Shown piece by piece: positions 19,348 through 27,944 of a stretch of 64,000 nucleotides of DNA. The position numbers and the translations under genes were made by a program. Every line of letters starts with the position of its first letter. Within the stretch, counting starts at the first letter, position 1. Source of the DNA: JAUIIK01 sp963709995 (GTDB taxonomy: Bacteria > Chloroflexota > Chloroflexia > Thermomicrobiales > CFX8); assembly GCA_963709995.1 (NCBI GenBank), contig CAVPYN010000017.1:248001-312000 (forward strand). Direction: 5' to 3'. The notes under the pieces were generated by a model. That model worked only from the letters and a program-made list of their open reading frames with translations, had not been told where the DNA came from and searched no databases.

Positions 19348-19599
19348 CGTTGAATCCTCCAACTGTTCCACCACGAACATCGGCGAGCCCCATTGCTCGT
19401 CGGGTATCATGATCCATCCCAACCGGTGCTGGCCGCATCATCCTTTGGTTTATTTCAGGGTTGATTTTTCCCGGATCGGATGAAGTGTGGTGAACCGCTT
19501 CGGATTGACCTGGCACGAACCGGCTAACTACACTTGCATTGCGCGTTGCGCTCCAGGCTGGCTCCGAGCACCGGCCGGAGATCATCAGGGTCAGGTACC

Positions 19600-19821
19600 A
19601 TGCTGCGCGAGATGATTCGACGCATGAACAGGCGGGACTGGCTATTCTATGGCCTGATGGTGGCCGCACTTGCGCCAGCTATCTTTCACATCGCCAACAA
19701 CAGAGCGATTAATGGGATGATCATTATCATCTTCGGCATCGGAGTTGGAAGCGTCACCCGCTACCTGATGATCATGGATCCAAAGCGAGATCCGGATAAC
19801 GAGGACCAGGATTCGTTGTGA
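19600..19821 (+). CDS. Small membrane protein, hypothetical
   Basis: 73 residues from ATG 19600. Two hydrophobic stretches (WLFYGLMVAALAPAIFHIA and GMIIIIFGIGVGSVTRYLMIM) are followed by an acidic hydrophilic tail (DPKRDPDNEDQDSL). The composition looks like a genuine two-helix protein. It is divergent from MMPL and 34 bp upstream of the flavoprotein gene. Family not recognised. Confidence 0.5.
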   Translation: MLREMIRRMNRRDWLFYGLMVAALAPAIFHIANNRAINGMIIIIFGIGVGSVTRYLMIMDPKRDPDNEDQDSL

Positions 19822-19855
19822 TGTCGATATCGCAAACCAGCAACCTGGCAGTTGC

Positions 19856-20395
19856 TTGAACAACGGAACCGTCAGTTCGAATGTGCTGTATGTGATCGTT
19901 ACCGGCGCCGGCACCGCGCGTCGTATCCCGGCGATCCTCGAACGGCTTGTTCCACAGTTTGACCGAATCATCGTCGTGCCGACCGAGAACGCCAATCGCA
20001 CCATCAGTAGACGAGAGTTGATGCTGATCAACGGTGTCACCGTCGTCGACAGCTACTTCGATCCGACGATTCTTCCGTATCCACCGGAGGGCGTTGTCCT
20101 TATGGCACCCTGCACATTCAATTCGCTTAACAAGCTCGCGCTCGGCATCGCGGATACACTCGCCCTTTCCATCGCCGCCGAAGCGATAGGTCGCGGCACG
20201 CCAGTCGTTGTCGCCGTCTCGGTCAATCCCCCGCTGTACAGCCATCCGCGAACACGCGCATCAATGGAAATCCTGCGTTCCTGGGGGATCGACGTCATTC
20301 AACCGAACGGAAAAAAAGGCTGGATGACGCTCGCTGGGGACGACCAGATCATCGCGGCCGTGGCGCGAGCGAGCGATGTTGACCCCGAACGATAG
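19856..20395 (+). CDS. Flavoprotein family (HFCD/PPC decarboxylase-like) protein
   Basis: 179 residues. The N-terminal VLYVIVTGAGTARRIPAILERLV and the central LMAPCTFNSLNKLALGIADTLAL match the homo-oligomeric flavin-containing cysteine decarboxylase fold, where the PCTFNS-like segment contacts FMN; the end contains ILRSWGIDVI. It is shorter than bifunctional CoaBC and has no ligase domain, so it is a stand-alone flavoprotein of unknown substrate. The first codon is a TTG (19856) and the exact start is uncertain. It ends 14 bp before the convergent SDR gene. Confidence 0.78.
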   Translation: MNNGTVSSNVLYVIVTGAGTARRIPAILERLVPQFDRIIVVPTENANRTISRRELMLINGVTVVDSYFDPTILPYPPEGVVLMAPCTFNSLNKLALGIADTLALSIAAEAIGRGTPVVVAVSVNPPLYSHPRTRASMEILRSWGIDVIQPNGKKGWMTLAGDDQIIAAVARASDVDPER

Positions 20396-20408
20396 TCATA
20401 ATCACCGG

Positions 20409-21185
20409 CTACTGGGCGGTGTAACCGCCATCAATCATCAACTCCGCGCCAACAACAAAGGCAGAACGATCGGAAGCCAGGTAGGTCGCCGCGTCGGCGA
20501 TCTCTTCCGCGTTGGCAATGCGGCCAACCGGATAGCGCATTCTGAAACGCTCGTCCGCCGCCGCCTGCTCTTCGGGTGTGCGCTCGACGCTCTGGGCGCG
20601 GACGAGCGGTGTGTCCGTCGTGCCTGGACAGAGCGCATTGACGCGTACACCCTGCTGGATGTGCTCAAGAGCCATCGCCCTGGTTAGCTGGGATACGGCG
20701 CCCTTGGATGCGCAGTATGCGGGCACGCCCGCTGAACCGACCGAGCCCAGATTTGACGAGATGTTGATGACGCTGCCGCCTCGTCCCGAGCCGCTATCGA
20801 GCATCAGCGGAAGTACGAATTTGGAGCAAAGGAAAACTCCCCGAACATTCGTGTTCATGAGATTGTCCCAGGCGTCGATGCTCATATCGATCACGCTGCC
20901 AAAGTCGATGATGCCGGCATTATTGACGAGAATATCGACGTGGTCCGTCAGACGCGCAACTTCCGTTGCCATCGCCTCAACGCTTGCCGCATCCCGAACG
21001 TCGGCCTCGACGAAGAATGCCGTGCCGCCACGCTGACTGATCCGGTCGACGATCTCCGCGGCACGGGTGGAATTGCGACCAACAAGAGCGACAGTGGCGC
21101 CCTCATCGGCGAATCTGGTCCCGATTGCCGCGCCTATGCCAGAGGTTCCGCCGGTGATGACCGCGAACTTGCTTTCCAGTTCCAA
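20409..21185 (-). CDS. SDR family oxidoreductase
   Basis: 258 residues, a classical short-chain dehydrogenase: TGGTSGIGAAIG nucleotide-binding motif near the N-terminus, NNAG in the middle, catalytic S (INISSNLGS) and YCASK, and a C-terminal FVVGAELMIDGGYTAQ. The sequence resembles glucose/3-oxoacyl-type enzymes, but the substrate cannot be inferred. The start is a TTG at 21185 with GGAG six bases upstream. Confidence 0.92.
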   Translation of the reverse strand: MELESKFAVITGGTSGIGAAIGTRFADEGATVALVGRNSTRAAEIVDRISQRGGTAFFVEADVRDAASVEAMATEVARLTDHVDILVNNAGIIDFGSVIDMSIDAWDNLMNTNVRGVFLCSKFVLPLMLDSGSGRGGSVINISSNLGSVGSAGVPAYCASKGAVSQLTRAMALEHIQQGVRVNALCPGTTDTPLVRAQSVERTPEEQAAADERFRMRYPVGRIANAEEIADAATYLASDRSAFVVGAELMIDGGYTAQ

Positions 21186-21311
21186 TAGGGTCTCCTAACT
21201 GCTGTCATGGGGTTCATTGTTGTGAACCGGCGTCAGTGGGCCACGATAACAGGAATATCACGGTTATGCCCGAAGGATTCCAATCTTTAGGATAAGGGGG
21301 TGACGGGAGCT

Positions 21312-21812
21312 TCAAGCATCCGTCTCGGCTGCATCGGAGCCACCAAGCAACTGCCGCAGACGTTCCTCGTACTCCTCGTCGCGTTCGATTACTCGCTCCG
21401 CGTATTGCCGGACGGTAATGTTCCCATGCACCGGATGCTGGCCAGTTCGTTCCCATCCGGCAACGGGCAGATCGAGCAGGATCGCTACATCCTGACGCCG
21501 CAACTCGATAAAGTCGTGAAGGGTCATCAGCGGATCCTGATTCACATAGTCGCGTTCAATTGGCCAGAGCGAATCCTCGACGCGCGCCAACCTGGGATTA
21601 TCCTCAGCAATCATCAGACTCGTACGTTCGTGGAAGAGCTCTTCGAAGTCACGAAGATAGGCGAGTAGCTCAACCGCGCCCGGGCTGCCGCCGGGACCAG
21701 CCTTTGCGAGCGCCTCCGGCGTTGCTTCGGCAATCAGGGTATCGAGTCGCAGAGGGAACTGTTCGAGGCGGTCGATGAGCTCCTCACGATCCGCAAGGTC
21801 GATTGTGATCAT
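21312..21812 (-). CDS. DinB-like / ClbS-type four-helix protein with degenerate metal site
   Basis: 166 residues with helices in the DinB/DfsB pattern (LIDRLEQFPLRLDTLIAEAT…, LAYLRDFEELFHERTSLMI, and VRQYAERVIERDEEYEERLRQLL). The usual HxxxH at the last helix (Hxx-H-xxQL) is replaced by ERDEEYEERL, so at least one metal ligand is missing. Its ATG overlaps the stop of the upstream-adjacent fusion gene (ATGA), so the two are translationally coupled. Function unknown; fold assignment is moderate. Confidence 0.65.
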   Translation of the reverse strand: MITIDLADREELIDRLEQFPLRLDTLIAEATPEALAKAGPGGSPGAVELLAYLRDFEELFHERTSLMIAEDNPRLARVEDSLWPIERDYVNQDPLMTLHDFIELRRQDVAILLDLPVAGWERTGQHPVHGNITVRQYAERVIERDEEYEERLRQLLGGSDAAETDA

Positions 21813-23200
21813 CGACCGGATAACCAGGCGCTACCCGACACTACCGGCGGCGGGGAGGCGTGCCGAGCGTCGCGCTCGAGTGCTTCTCGAACCGCGCCTT
21901 TTGCCAGCTCGGCAGTAGCATCGACAAGCGGCACGTTGATGTCGGAAGCGGAAAGCATCACCGGAATCTCGGTGCACGCCGCCAGAATCACATGCGCGCC
22001 ACGCTGCTCCAGGTAATCAGCTGCTTCGATCAAGCGCGCGCGAACCGAATCGTGCCGGTTGTTCGCCTTGACAGCGCGAATCGCCGGCATGACACAGTGT
22101 TCCTGCAGTTCTTCATTAGGGACAATCACTTCGAGTCCGCGACGCCGCAGTGCATCCTGGTAGATTCCGGACGCGATCGTGCCATTCGTCGCCAACAACC
22201 CTACCCTTCGTGCAGCCGGGTAACCATCTACGATCGCGCCAGTGGCGGTATCCAGGATGCTGAGTATCGGGATGTCAACGTTTGGCTCCACCTGATCCAG
22301 AAACGCGTGCGCTGTGTTGCACGGAATGACGACAAAGGTAGCCCCCATTCGTTCGAGTTGCCGCGCGCCAGAGATGAGCCAGGGAACGGGATCTTCACCC
22401 CCATGAAGCAATGCATCAGTACGGTCCGGAACGCGGGGATCGGAGTAGATCACAACCGGAATGTGATCCTGGTCGGTTTCCGCCGGTGTCTCGGCAACGA
22501 TTTTGAGGAACAAATCCCCGGTAGCGGCTGGCCCCATCCCGCCCAGGACACCGATCATCGCCCGCGCCTCCGGCACGCCGCTATCGATGCCTTCCGCTCC
22601 CGATGTCACCGGGCTAGAGCCGAACCGATCAGGCTCAGGCATCAGACGGCGCATCAGTCTCCGGGCTGCTGCTGCCACCCGCCAGCGGCCACGGTCTCTG
22701 GAACCGACTGCTTGCAAGGTGATCGGAATCTCAACATAGTCCGTTCGATCCTCGCTGACACGGTAGGCTCTCAATTCAGGTTCATCGTGAACCAGTGAGA
22801 CAATCATCATTAGCGCCCCGGGCCAGTTGGCCTCGGCCAGGTCGGTGTCTGAAGGTACTGGGGCCGAGGATGGATGAGAATGGTAGATCGCCCCTAGCCA
22901 CCAACCACGCCGGTCCATTTCTTCGATCGCAACCACAACCTCGATATCGTTCATCCGGTAACGAGTCGGGCTGGCGAGAATGTTCGTGCCAGGCGTCAAT
23001 CGAACCGGTGAAGATCCTTCGAAAGCGATCAGGCCGCATGCTTCGTTTGGAAGCTCATCGCGGACATGATCGAGTATCGCGTCTCGAATATCGACTGGCA
23101 GCACCAGATTCTCGATCGGACAACCATCAAGGCGCTGCGAACCAAGGAAACTGCTCAGGACTGCTTCTGCTGCTATTTGGATTTCGGGGCGTTCTGCCAT
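21809..23200 (-). CDS. Fusion of JAMM/MPN+ metalloprotease domain with aspartate/glutamate racemase
   Basis: Two domains in one frame (numbering here from the upstream start at 23215; an ATG at 23200 fits better). Residues ~38-165: a JAMM domain with ELPNEACGL (E58), Y-H112-S-H114-P and S122-x-x-D125, i.e. a complete Zn site. Residues ~218-450: an Asp/Glu racemase domain opening with IGVLGGMGPAATGDLF and carrying both catalytic cysteines, in PCNTAHAF and ACTEIPVML. A ~45-residue basic linker joins them. Bacterial JAMM proteins of the Mec type release cysteine from a ubiquitin-like carrier; the racemase would act on Asp, Glu or a relative. It is divergent from the aminotransferase gene. Confidence 0.9.
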   Translation of the reverse strand: MAERPEIQIAAEAVLSSFLGSQRLDGCPIENLVLPVDIRDAILDHVRDELPNEACGLIAFEGSSPVRLTPGTNILASPTRYRMNDIEVVVAIEEMDRRGWWLGAIYHSHPSSAPVPSDTDLAEANWPGALMMIVSLVHDEPELRAYRVSEDRTDYVEIPITLQAVGSRDRGRWRVAAAARRLMRRLMPEPDRFGSSPVTSGAEGIDSGVPEARAMIGVLGGMGPAATGDLFLKIVAETPAETDQDHIPVVIYSDPRVPDRTDALLHGGEDPVPWLISGARQLERMGATFVVIPCNTAHAFLDQVEPNVDIPILSILDTATGAIVDGYPAARRVGLLATNGTIASGIYQDALRRRGLEVIVPNEELQEHCVMPAIRAVKANNRHDSVRARLIEAADYLEQRGAHVILAACTEIPVMLSASDINVPLVDATAELAKGAVREALERDARHASPPPVVSGSAWLSGR

Positions 23201-23215
23201 TTGACGTCCCGTCAA

Positions 23216-23298
23216 TTGCTTACCCTGTACGTATTATAGCCGCAGATCGAGATTCGTCCGGGCTATACTGCCGCTCTATACGGAATAGAGGAGCAGCT
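23216..23298. promoter_or_regulatory. Divergent promoter region between the JAMM-racemase and aminotransferase genes
   Basis: On the minus strand a perfect TATAAT (+ strand ATTATA, 23233-23238) lies upstream of the fusion gene. On the plus strand TATACT (23264-23269) lies about 30 bp before the aminotransferase ATG, which has GAGGAG as its ribosome binding site. The -35 elements are weak in both directions. Confidence 0.45.
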
Positions 23299-24483
23299 AT
23301 GGCTGAAAACACAATCGTGGTGGATTTTGCGGAACGCATGAGCAGGCTCGGCACCGAAAGCGCATTCGATGTTCTGGTCCGCGCCAGGGCGCTTGAAGCT
23401 CAAGGCCGAGACGTCGTTCATCTTGAGATCGGAGAGCCCGATTTCGACACCCCAGCCCACGTTGTCGAAGCAGGAATCAAGGCATTGCGCGACGGGGAAA
23501 CCCACTACACGCCAGCAGCCGGAATTCCGGCGCTCCGTGAGGCGATCGCTAACCACGTTTCGGAAACGCGTGGGATCGACTACACGCCAGATCAGGTCGT
23601 CGTTACCCCGGGCGGCAAGCCGGTAATGTTCTATTCGATTCTCGCCCTTACCGGCCCGGGTGACGAAGTCATTTACCCGGATCCGGGATTTCCAATCTAC
23701 GGCTCGGTCGTGAATTTCGCGGAGGCAGTTCCGAAACCCCTCCCGCTGCGTGAAGATCGCAATTTCCGCTTTGACCTTGACGAGCTTCAATCGATGGTTT
23801 CGGACCGGACAAAGCTCGTCATCATCAACTCGCCCGGCAATCCAACCGGAGGTGTGCTCGGCGACGAGGAACTGAGCCTGCTGGCGGAACTTGCCGAACG
23901 GCACGATTTCTACGTACTGTCCGACGAAATCTACCGCGAAATCGTCTACAGCGATGAGCCGGGCGCGAGCATCGTCAACTATCCGGGGTTGTCCGAGCGG
24001 ACGATTATTCTGGACGGCTTCTCGAAGACGTACGCGATGACCGGCTGGCGGCTTGGATACGGCGTCATGCCGGTGAAGATCGCCGAATCCGTTACCCGCC
24101 TGGCGATCAACTGCAACTCCTGCGTGCCCGGCTTCACCCAGCTTGCCGGCGTTGCAGCGCTAAACGGCCCGCAGGAGCCGGTACGGGAGATGGTGAGGGA
24201 ATTCAGACGCCGGCGAGACGCAATTGTCGCCGGACTCAATGAAATCCCCGATGTCCGCTGCCTGACGCCTGAGGGCGCGTTCTATGTATTCCCGAACGTC
24301 AGCGCGTACGGGGACGGGGTCGCCGACTATCTTCTTCAGGAGGCTGGCGTCGCGCTTCTTGACGGCGGCGGATTTGGCGCTCAGGGGCGGGGCTACATGC
24401 GCATTTCCTATGCCAACTCGCTCGAAAACATCGAGAAGGCACTGGAGCGCATCGCCGACGCGCTCGAACGAAAACCGCGATGA
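23299..24483 (+). CDS. Pyridoxal phosphate-dependent aminotransferase (class I/II)
   Basis: 394 residues from the ATG with an AGAGGAG ribosome binding site; the longer open frame upstream is spurious. Signatures: EIGEPDFDTPAHV near the N-terminus, the PGGKPVMFYSILAL cofactor region, INSPGNPTGG, and the PLP-lysine motif GFSKTYAMTGWRLGY. This is the aspartate/aromatic aminotransferase Ib-like group. It is the first gene of a probable four-gene operon with a serine hydrolase, a PLP decarboxylase-like protein and a dipeptidase, which points to amino acid or peptide breakdown. Specificity unknown. Confidence 0.93.
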   Translation: MAENTIVVDFAERMSRLGTESAFDVLVRARALEAQGRDVVHLEIGEPDFDTPAHVVEAGIKALRDGETHYTPAAGIPALREAIANHVSETRGIDYTPDQVVVTPGGKPVMFYSILALTGPGDEVIYPDPGFPIYGSVVNFAEAVPKPLPLREDRNFRFDLDELQSMVSDRTKLVIINSPGNPTGGVLGDEELSLLAELAERHDFYVLSDEIYREIVYSDEPGASIVNYPGLSERTIILDGFSKTYAMTGWRLGYGVMPVKIAESVTRLAINCNSCVPGFTQLAGVAALNGPQEPVREMVREFRRRRDAIVAGLNEIPDVRCLTPEGAFYVFPNVSAYGDGVADYLLQEAGVALLDGGGFGAQGRGYMRISYANSLENIEKALERIADALERKPR

Positions 24484-24520
24484 TTGACCTGGATGACAGA
24501 TCGAAATGGAGAGTAGTTGC

Positions 24521-25363
24521 ATGCAGAAACTGATCGACGATCTCAATCAGATGTGCGACGAGCAACCGTTCAGCACAAGCTGGTACTTCAAGGACCTCAA
24601 GACTGGCGGTTCGGCCAACCGCGCGGGCGACGTCACCGTTCCATCGGCGAGCACCCGCAAGATCGCAATCATGATGACCGCGCTCAAGGGCGTCAATCAG
24701 GGCAGGTTCACGCTCGACCAACCGGTCGAGATCCTGGCAAAGTATCAGAACAACAACTCCGGCACGTTCCAGCATCTCCAACCTGGATTCACGATCACCT
24801 TCCAGGATGCGCTGGTGATGATGATCATCGTCAGCGACAATACCTGCACCGGGACTGTCGCGGATATGGTTGGACTCGACGAGGTGAACTCGCTCTGCCA
24901 GTCGATCGGCATGACCGGCACAATGCACCGCCACGGCATCCCGCCCGGCAATCTCCAGCGGGATCATCCGGTCGACGCGACCAATACGACGACACCGAAC
25001 GATGTTGGCCTCTTGCTCCAACTGATCCTCGATGGCACGTCGGATGAAGACGCCGCCGCGAAGCTTGGCTGCACCACTGAACTCTGCCAGCTAGGTCTTG
25101 ACATCCTCAGCTGGCAAAAGCTCCGCGCGCGATTGCCAGCGATGCTTCCTGCGGGCATCAAGGTCGCCCACAAGACCGGCACCGGCGCACGCAACATCAA
25201 CGATGCAGGGATCATCTTCGACGCCAGTGGAACGCCGCTATTCATCCTGGCCGTCTACACCGACAACCTTCCAGAGACGTTGCCGGACGGAACGCCGGGC
25301 CACACCGCTGGCGCAACCATCATCCAGCGGCTATCTCGACGCTGCTGGGAGGCGCTTGCGTGA
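24521..25363 (+). CDS. Serine hydrolase, class A beta-lactamase fold
   Basis: 280 residues with the class A triad of motifs: S44-T-R-K47 (in PSASTRKIAIM), SDN (IVSDNTCTG) and KTG (AHKTGTGARN). The family's Glu166-type omega loop is not obvious, so penicillinase activity cannot be assumed; peptidase or esterase roles are possible. No signal peptide is visible, unlike true beta-lactamases. The start at 24521 has GGAG nine bases upstream. The stop overlaps the GTG of the next gene. Confidence 0.87.
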   Translation: MQKLIDDLNQMCDEQPFSTSWYFKDLKTGGSANRAGDVTVPSASTRKIAIMMTALKGVNQGRFTLDQPVEILAKYQNNNSGTFQHLQPGFTITFQDALVMMIIVSDNTCTGTVADMVGLDEVNSLCQSIGMTGTMHRHGIPPGNLQRDHPVDATNTTTPNDVGLLLQLILDGTSDEDAAAKLGCTTELCQLGLDILSWQKLRARLPAMLPAGIKVAHKTGTGARNINDAGIIFDASGTPLFILAVYTDNLPETLPDGTPGHTAGATIIQRLSRRCWEALA

Positions 25364-26787
25364 GCCAGGCTGACCCGTTCCGCGACGGCTTACCGGTACT
25401 GGAACATGCCTGGAAGATATCCTCAGCCTATGTTGCTGGGCTAGGTGATCGCCCGGTCGCCCAACCGGTCACACCAGCGTCGATGCAGGCCGCGCTCGAC
25501 GAGCCGCTCCCGGAAATCGGCTGCGACCCTGTTGAGGCTCTAGACGAATGGTTCCAGCGGGCCGAGCCGGGCATCGTCGCATCTTCCGGCCCGCGCTTCT
25601 TCGGTTACGTCATTGGCGGGACAACTCCCGCTGCACTGGCCGGCGATTGGCTTGCGTCGGCCATCGACCAGGATGCGGGACTCTGGGACGCCACTCCGGC
25701 TTCGGTCCATACCGAGATGGTGGTCATCCGGTGGATGAAGGAACTCTTTAGCTTACCGGTGTCCTGGGCCGGCACGCTAACGACCGGCGCGACCCATGCA
25801 AACCTGATCGGGCTCGCGGCGGCGCGCCAGTGGGCGGGAACGCAACGCGGCTTTGATCCGGCAGCGGACGGGCTGGGTGGGCAGCCCCCCATTCCGGTTA
25901 TCTCCAGCACTGAAATCCACATGAGCGCGAGGAAAAGCCTGGGCACCCTCGGGCTTGGACGGTCGAGCCTGCGGGCAATCCCCTCGAATGCGGGCCGGGT
26001 CGATCTGGGCGCGCTCCAACAAGCGCTGAATGAAACCGATGGCGCTTGCATCGTCGTCGCGAATGGTGGCGAAGTGAACACCGGAGCGTTCGATCCGCTC
26101 GATGAAATTGCCGATCTCTGCGCGGAGCATCCAGGAGGCGCGTGGATGCACGTCGACGGCGCATTCGGGCTCTTTGCCGCGCTGGTTGAGAGCAAAGCGC
26201 ACTTGTTGACCGGTATAGAACGCGCCGACTCCGTCGCGGTTGACGCGCACAAGTGGCTCAACGTTCCCTATGACAGCGGCTTCGCGTTCATCCGCGACGA
26301 AACCTGGCTGAACGCAGCCTTTCGCACCAGCGCCGCCTACATCGCCGAAGGCGACTTCCCGGACCCGGGCGCTCAGGTGCCGGAAATGTCCCGCCGCTTC
26401 CGCGGTCTCGCGGCCTGGTGCGCGCTCAGGACGTACGGGCGGGAGGGCTACCGGGATCTGGTCCAACGCTGTCTCGACAACGCGGCGTTGCTCGGAAGTT
26501 GGATCGAAGCACATCAGGACATGGAACTCCTCGCCAGCGTCAACCTCAACATCGTCTGTTTCCGCTACCGGCCAGCGGGTCTCGACGAGCCAGGCTGCGA
26601 CGAGTTCAATCGGAGAGCAATCGAGGCGATCCAGCGGGACGGGCGCGCATTTGTGACGCCTACCACCTGGCAGGGCAAGGGAGCCATCCGGGCCGCATTC
26701 GACAACTGGGCAACGACCGAAAGGGACGTGCAGATACTTTGCGACGCATTGGGCGAGATCGGATCGTCGCTGATGACGGAAGGATGA
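25360..26787 (+). CDS. PLP-dependent group II decarboxylase family protein
   Basis: 475 residues. The GTG start overlaps the previous stop (GTGA). It has the aromatic-L-amino-acid/glutamate decarboxylase layout: N-terminal SGPRFFGYVIGGTTPAAL, TTGATHANLIGLAAAR, MHVDGAFGLFAAL and the PLP-lysine motif VDAHKWLNVPYDSG. It is predicted to act on an amino acid, either decarboxylating it or, as in some relatives, catalysing a different alpha-carbon reaction. Third gene of the operon. Cytoplasmic. Confidence 0.9.
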   Translation: MSQADPFRDGLPVLEHAWKISSAYVAGLGDRPVAQPVTPASMQAALDEPLPEIGCDPVEALDEWFQRAEPGIVASSGPRFFGYVIGGTTPAALAGDWLASAIDQDAGLWDATPASVHTEMVVIRWMKELFSLPVSWAGTLTTGATHANLIGLAAARQWAGTQRGFDPAADGLGGQPPIPVISSTEIHMSARKSLGTLGLGRSSLRAIPSNAGRVDLGALQQALNETDGACIVVANGGEVNTGAFDPLDEIADLCAEHPGGAWMHVDGAFGLFAALVESKAHLLTGIERADSVAVDAHKWLNVPYDSGFAFIRDETWLNAAFRTSAAYIAEGDFPDPGAQVPEMSRRFRGLAAWCALRTYGREGYRDLVQRCLDNAALLGSWIEAHQDMELLASVNLNIVCFRYRPAGLDEPGCDEFNRRAIEAIQRDGRAFVTPTTWQGKGAIRAAFDNWATTERDVQILCDALGEIGSSLMTEG

Positions 26788-26793
26788 ACCACG

Positions 26794-27807
26794 ATGGCAA
26801 TTGACGCGGCGACCCTGCACGCCAGCGCGCTGGTGATAGACGCTCATTCGGACGTCTTTGCCGACGTCGCGAATCGCCGGACGGCTGGCAGGCGACAGTA
26901 TCTCAGCGAGAAACACATCCCGGACTGGCGGGCCGGAGGAGTGAATGCGGTCGTCACAACGCTCTACACCGAGCCCGACTTCAAACCAGATCGGGCGACG
27001 CGCCGGGCGATGGCCCAACTCGGTTCAGCGCTGAACGACCTGGATGAGACGCCAGGCGCGACCCTCTGCAGAACCCGAAGCGAGGTCGAGTCAGCGGTCA
27101 ACGAAGGCAAGATCGCCTTCATTCTGGCAATGGAGGGAGCCGAACCGGTTCAGGATGAGATCGGCAGCCTGCGGGTGTTTTACGAGCTTGGCTTGCGGAT
27201 TCTCGGCCTGACCTGGAACCAGCGCAACCTGCTGGCCGAAGGTGTTGGCGAGGACCGTTCCAACGGCGGGATCACCGAACGAGGGCGGGAGTACATCGCC
27301 GAATGCAACCGGCTCGGAATACTGCTCGACGTCTCGCACCTTACGATCCGGTCCTTCTGGGATCTTGTTGAGGCCAGCCAGCGCCCCGTGATCGCATCCC
27401 ATTCAAACGCCCTTGCGCTCTGCAGCCACAAGCGCAACCTCGACGATGACCAGTTGAAGGCGCTCGCTTCTGGTGGCGGCATCATCGGGATCAACGGTGT
27501 CGCCGCATTCATCCACGACGACCCTAAACGAGCCAGCCTTGATGGGATGCTCGATCACCTCGACTATGTCGCAAACCTCGTCGGCATCGAGCACGTCGCG
27601 CTCGGCCCGGATTTCGTCGACTACATGCACGATGACCCGAACTCATTCGCGTCCAGTGACGCAATCGACAACCCGGCCGGGTTCGAGAACATTACCAGAA
27701 TGCCGAACGTGACCGTGGGACTTGTCGAGCGCGGCTACACCGAGGATCAGATCCGCGGCGTCCTCGGCCTCAACTTCCTTCGGATTTTCGAGGAAGTCTG
27801 CGGATGA
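26794..27807 (+). CDS. Membrane dipeptidase (peptidase M19, renal dipeptidase family)
   Basis: 337 residues, family length. Zn ligands are visible as H18-S-D20, the bridging Glu in LAMEGAEPVQDE, the histidine of LLDVSHLT, and ASHSNALALCSHKRNLDDDQ with a second conserved histidine; ALGPDFVDY follows. M19 enzymes cleave dipeptides, often with a D-amino acid at the C-terminal side, consistent with its operon partners. The start has GAAGGA and lies 6 bp after the previous stop. No signal peptide or lipid anchor, so cytoplasmic here. Confidence 0.93.
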   Translation: MAIDAATLHASALVIDAHSDVFADVANRRTAGRRQYLSEKHIPDWRAGGVNAVVTTLYTEPDFKPDRATRRAMAQLGSALNDLDETPGATLCRTRSEVESAVNEGKIAFILAMEGAEPVQDEIGSLRVFYELGLRILGLTWNQRNLLAEGVGEDRSNGGITERGREYIAECNRLGILLDVSHLTIRSFWDLVEASQRPVIASHSNALALCSHKRNLDDDQLKALASGGGIIGINGVAAFIHDDPKRASLDGMLDHLDYVANLVGIEHVALGPDFVDYMHDDPNSFASSDAIDNPAGFENITRMPNVTVGLVERGYTEDQIRGVLGLNFLRIFEEVCG

Positions 27808-27944
27808 CCGTAGCCGCGGTAGCTTTCACTGGGAGCCGGGGCGCAGTTGTCTTCGGACAGTTCCGAACCCAGACGCGTGCTCGATAAACCGAGCCCGTGC
27901 CCGGAGTCGAACCACATCTATCGGACCCGCGTCTCGACTAACCG
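27808..27944. other. Convergent intergenic gap with a small hairpin
   Basis: Between the dipeptidase and the minus-strand serine hydrolase. GCTCG-ATAAAC-CGAGC forms a 5-bp stem that may help terminate transcription. Nothing else is recognisable. Confidence 0.3.

Noticed and set aside
24299..25021. Long minus-strand frame opposite the aminotransferase and class A beta-lactamase-fold genes
   Set aside because: Antisense shadow; its composition mirrors the coding strand and no motif is present.
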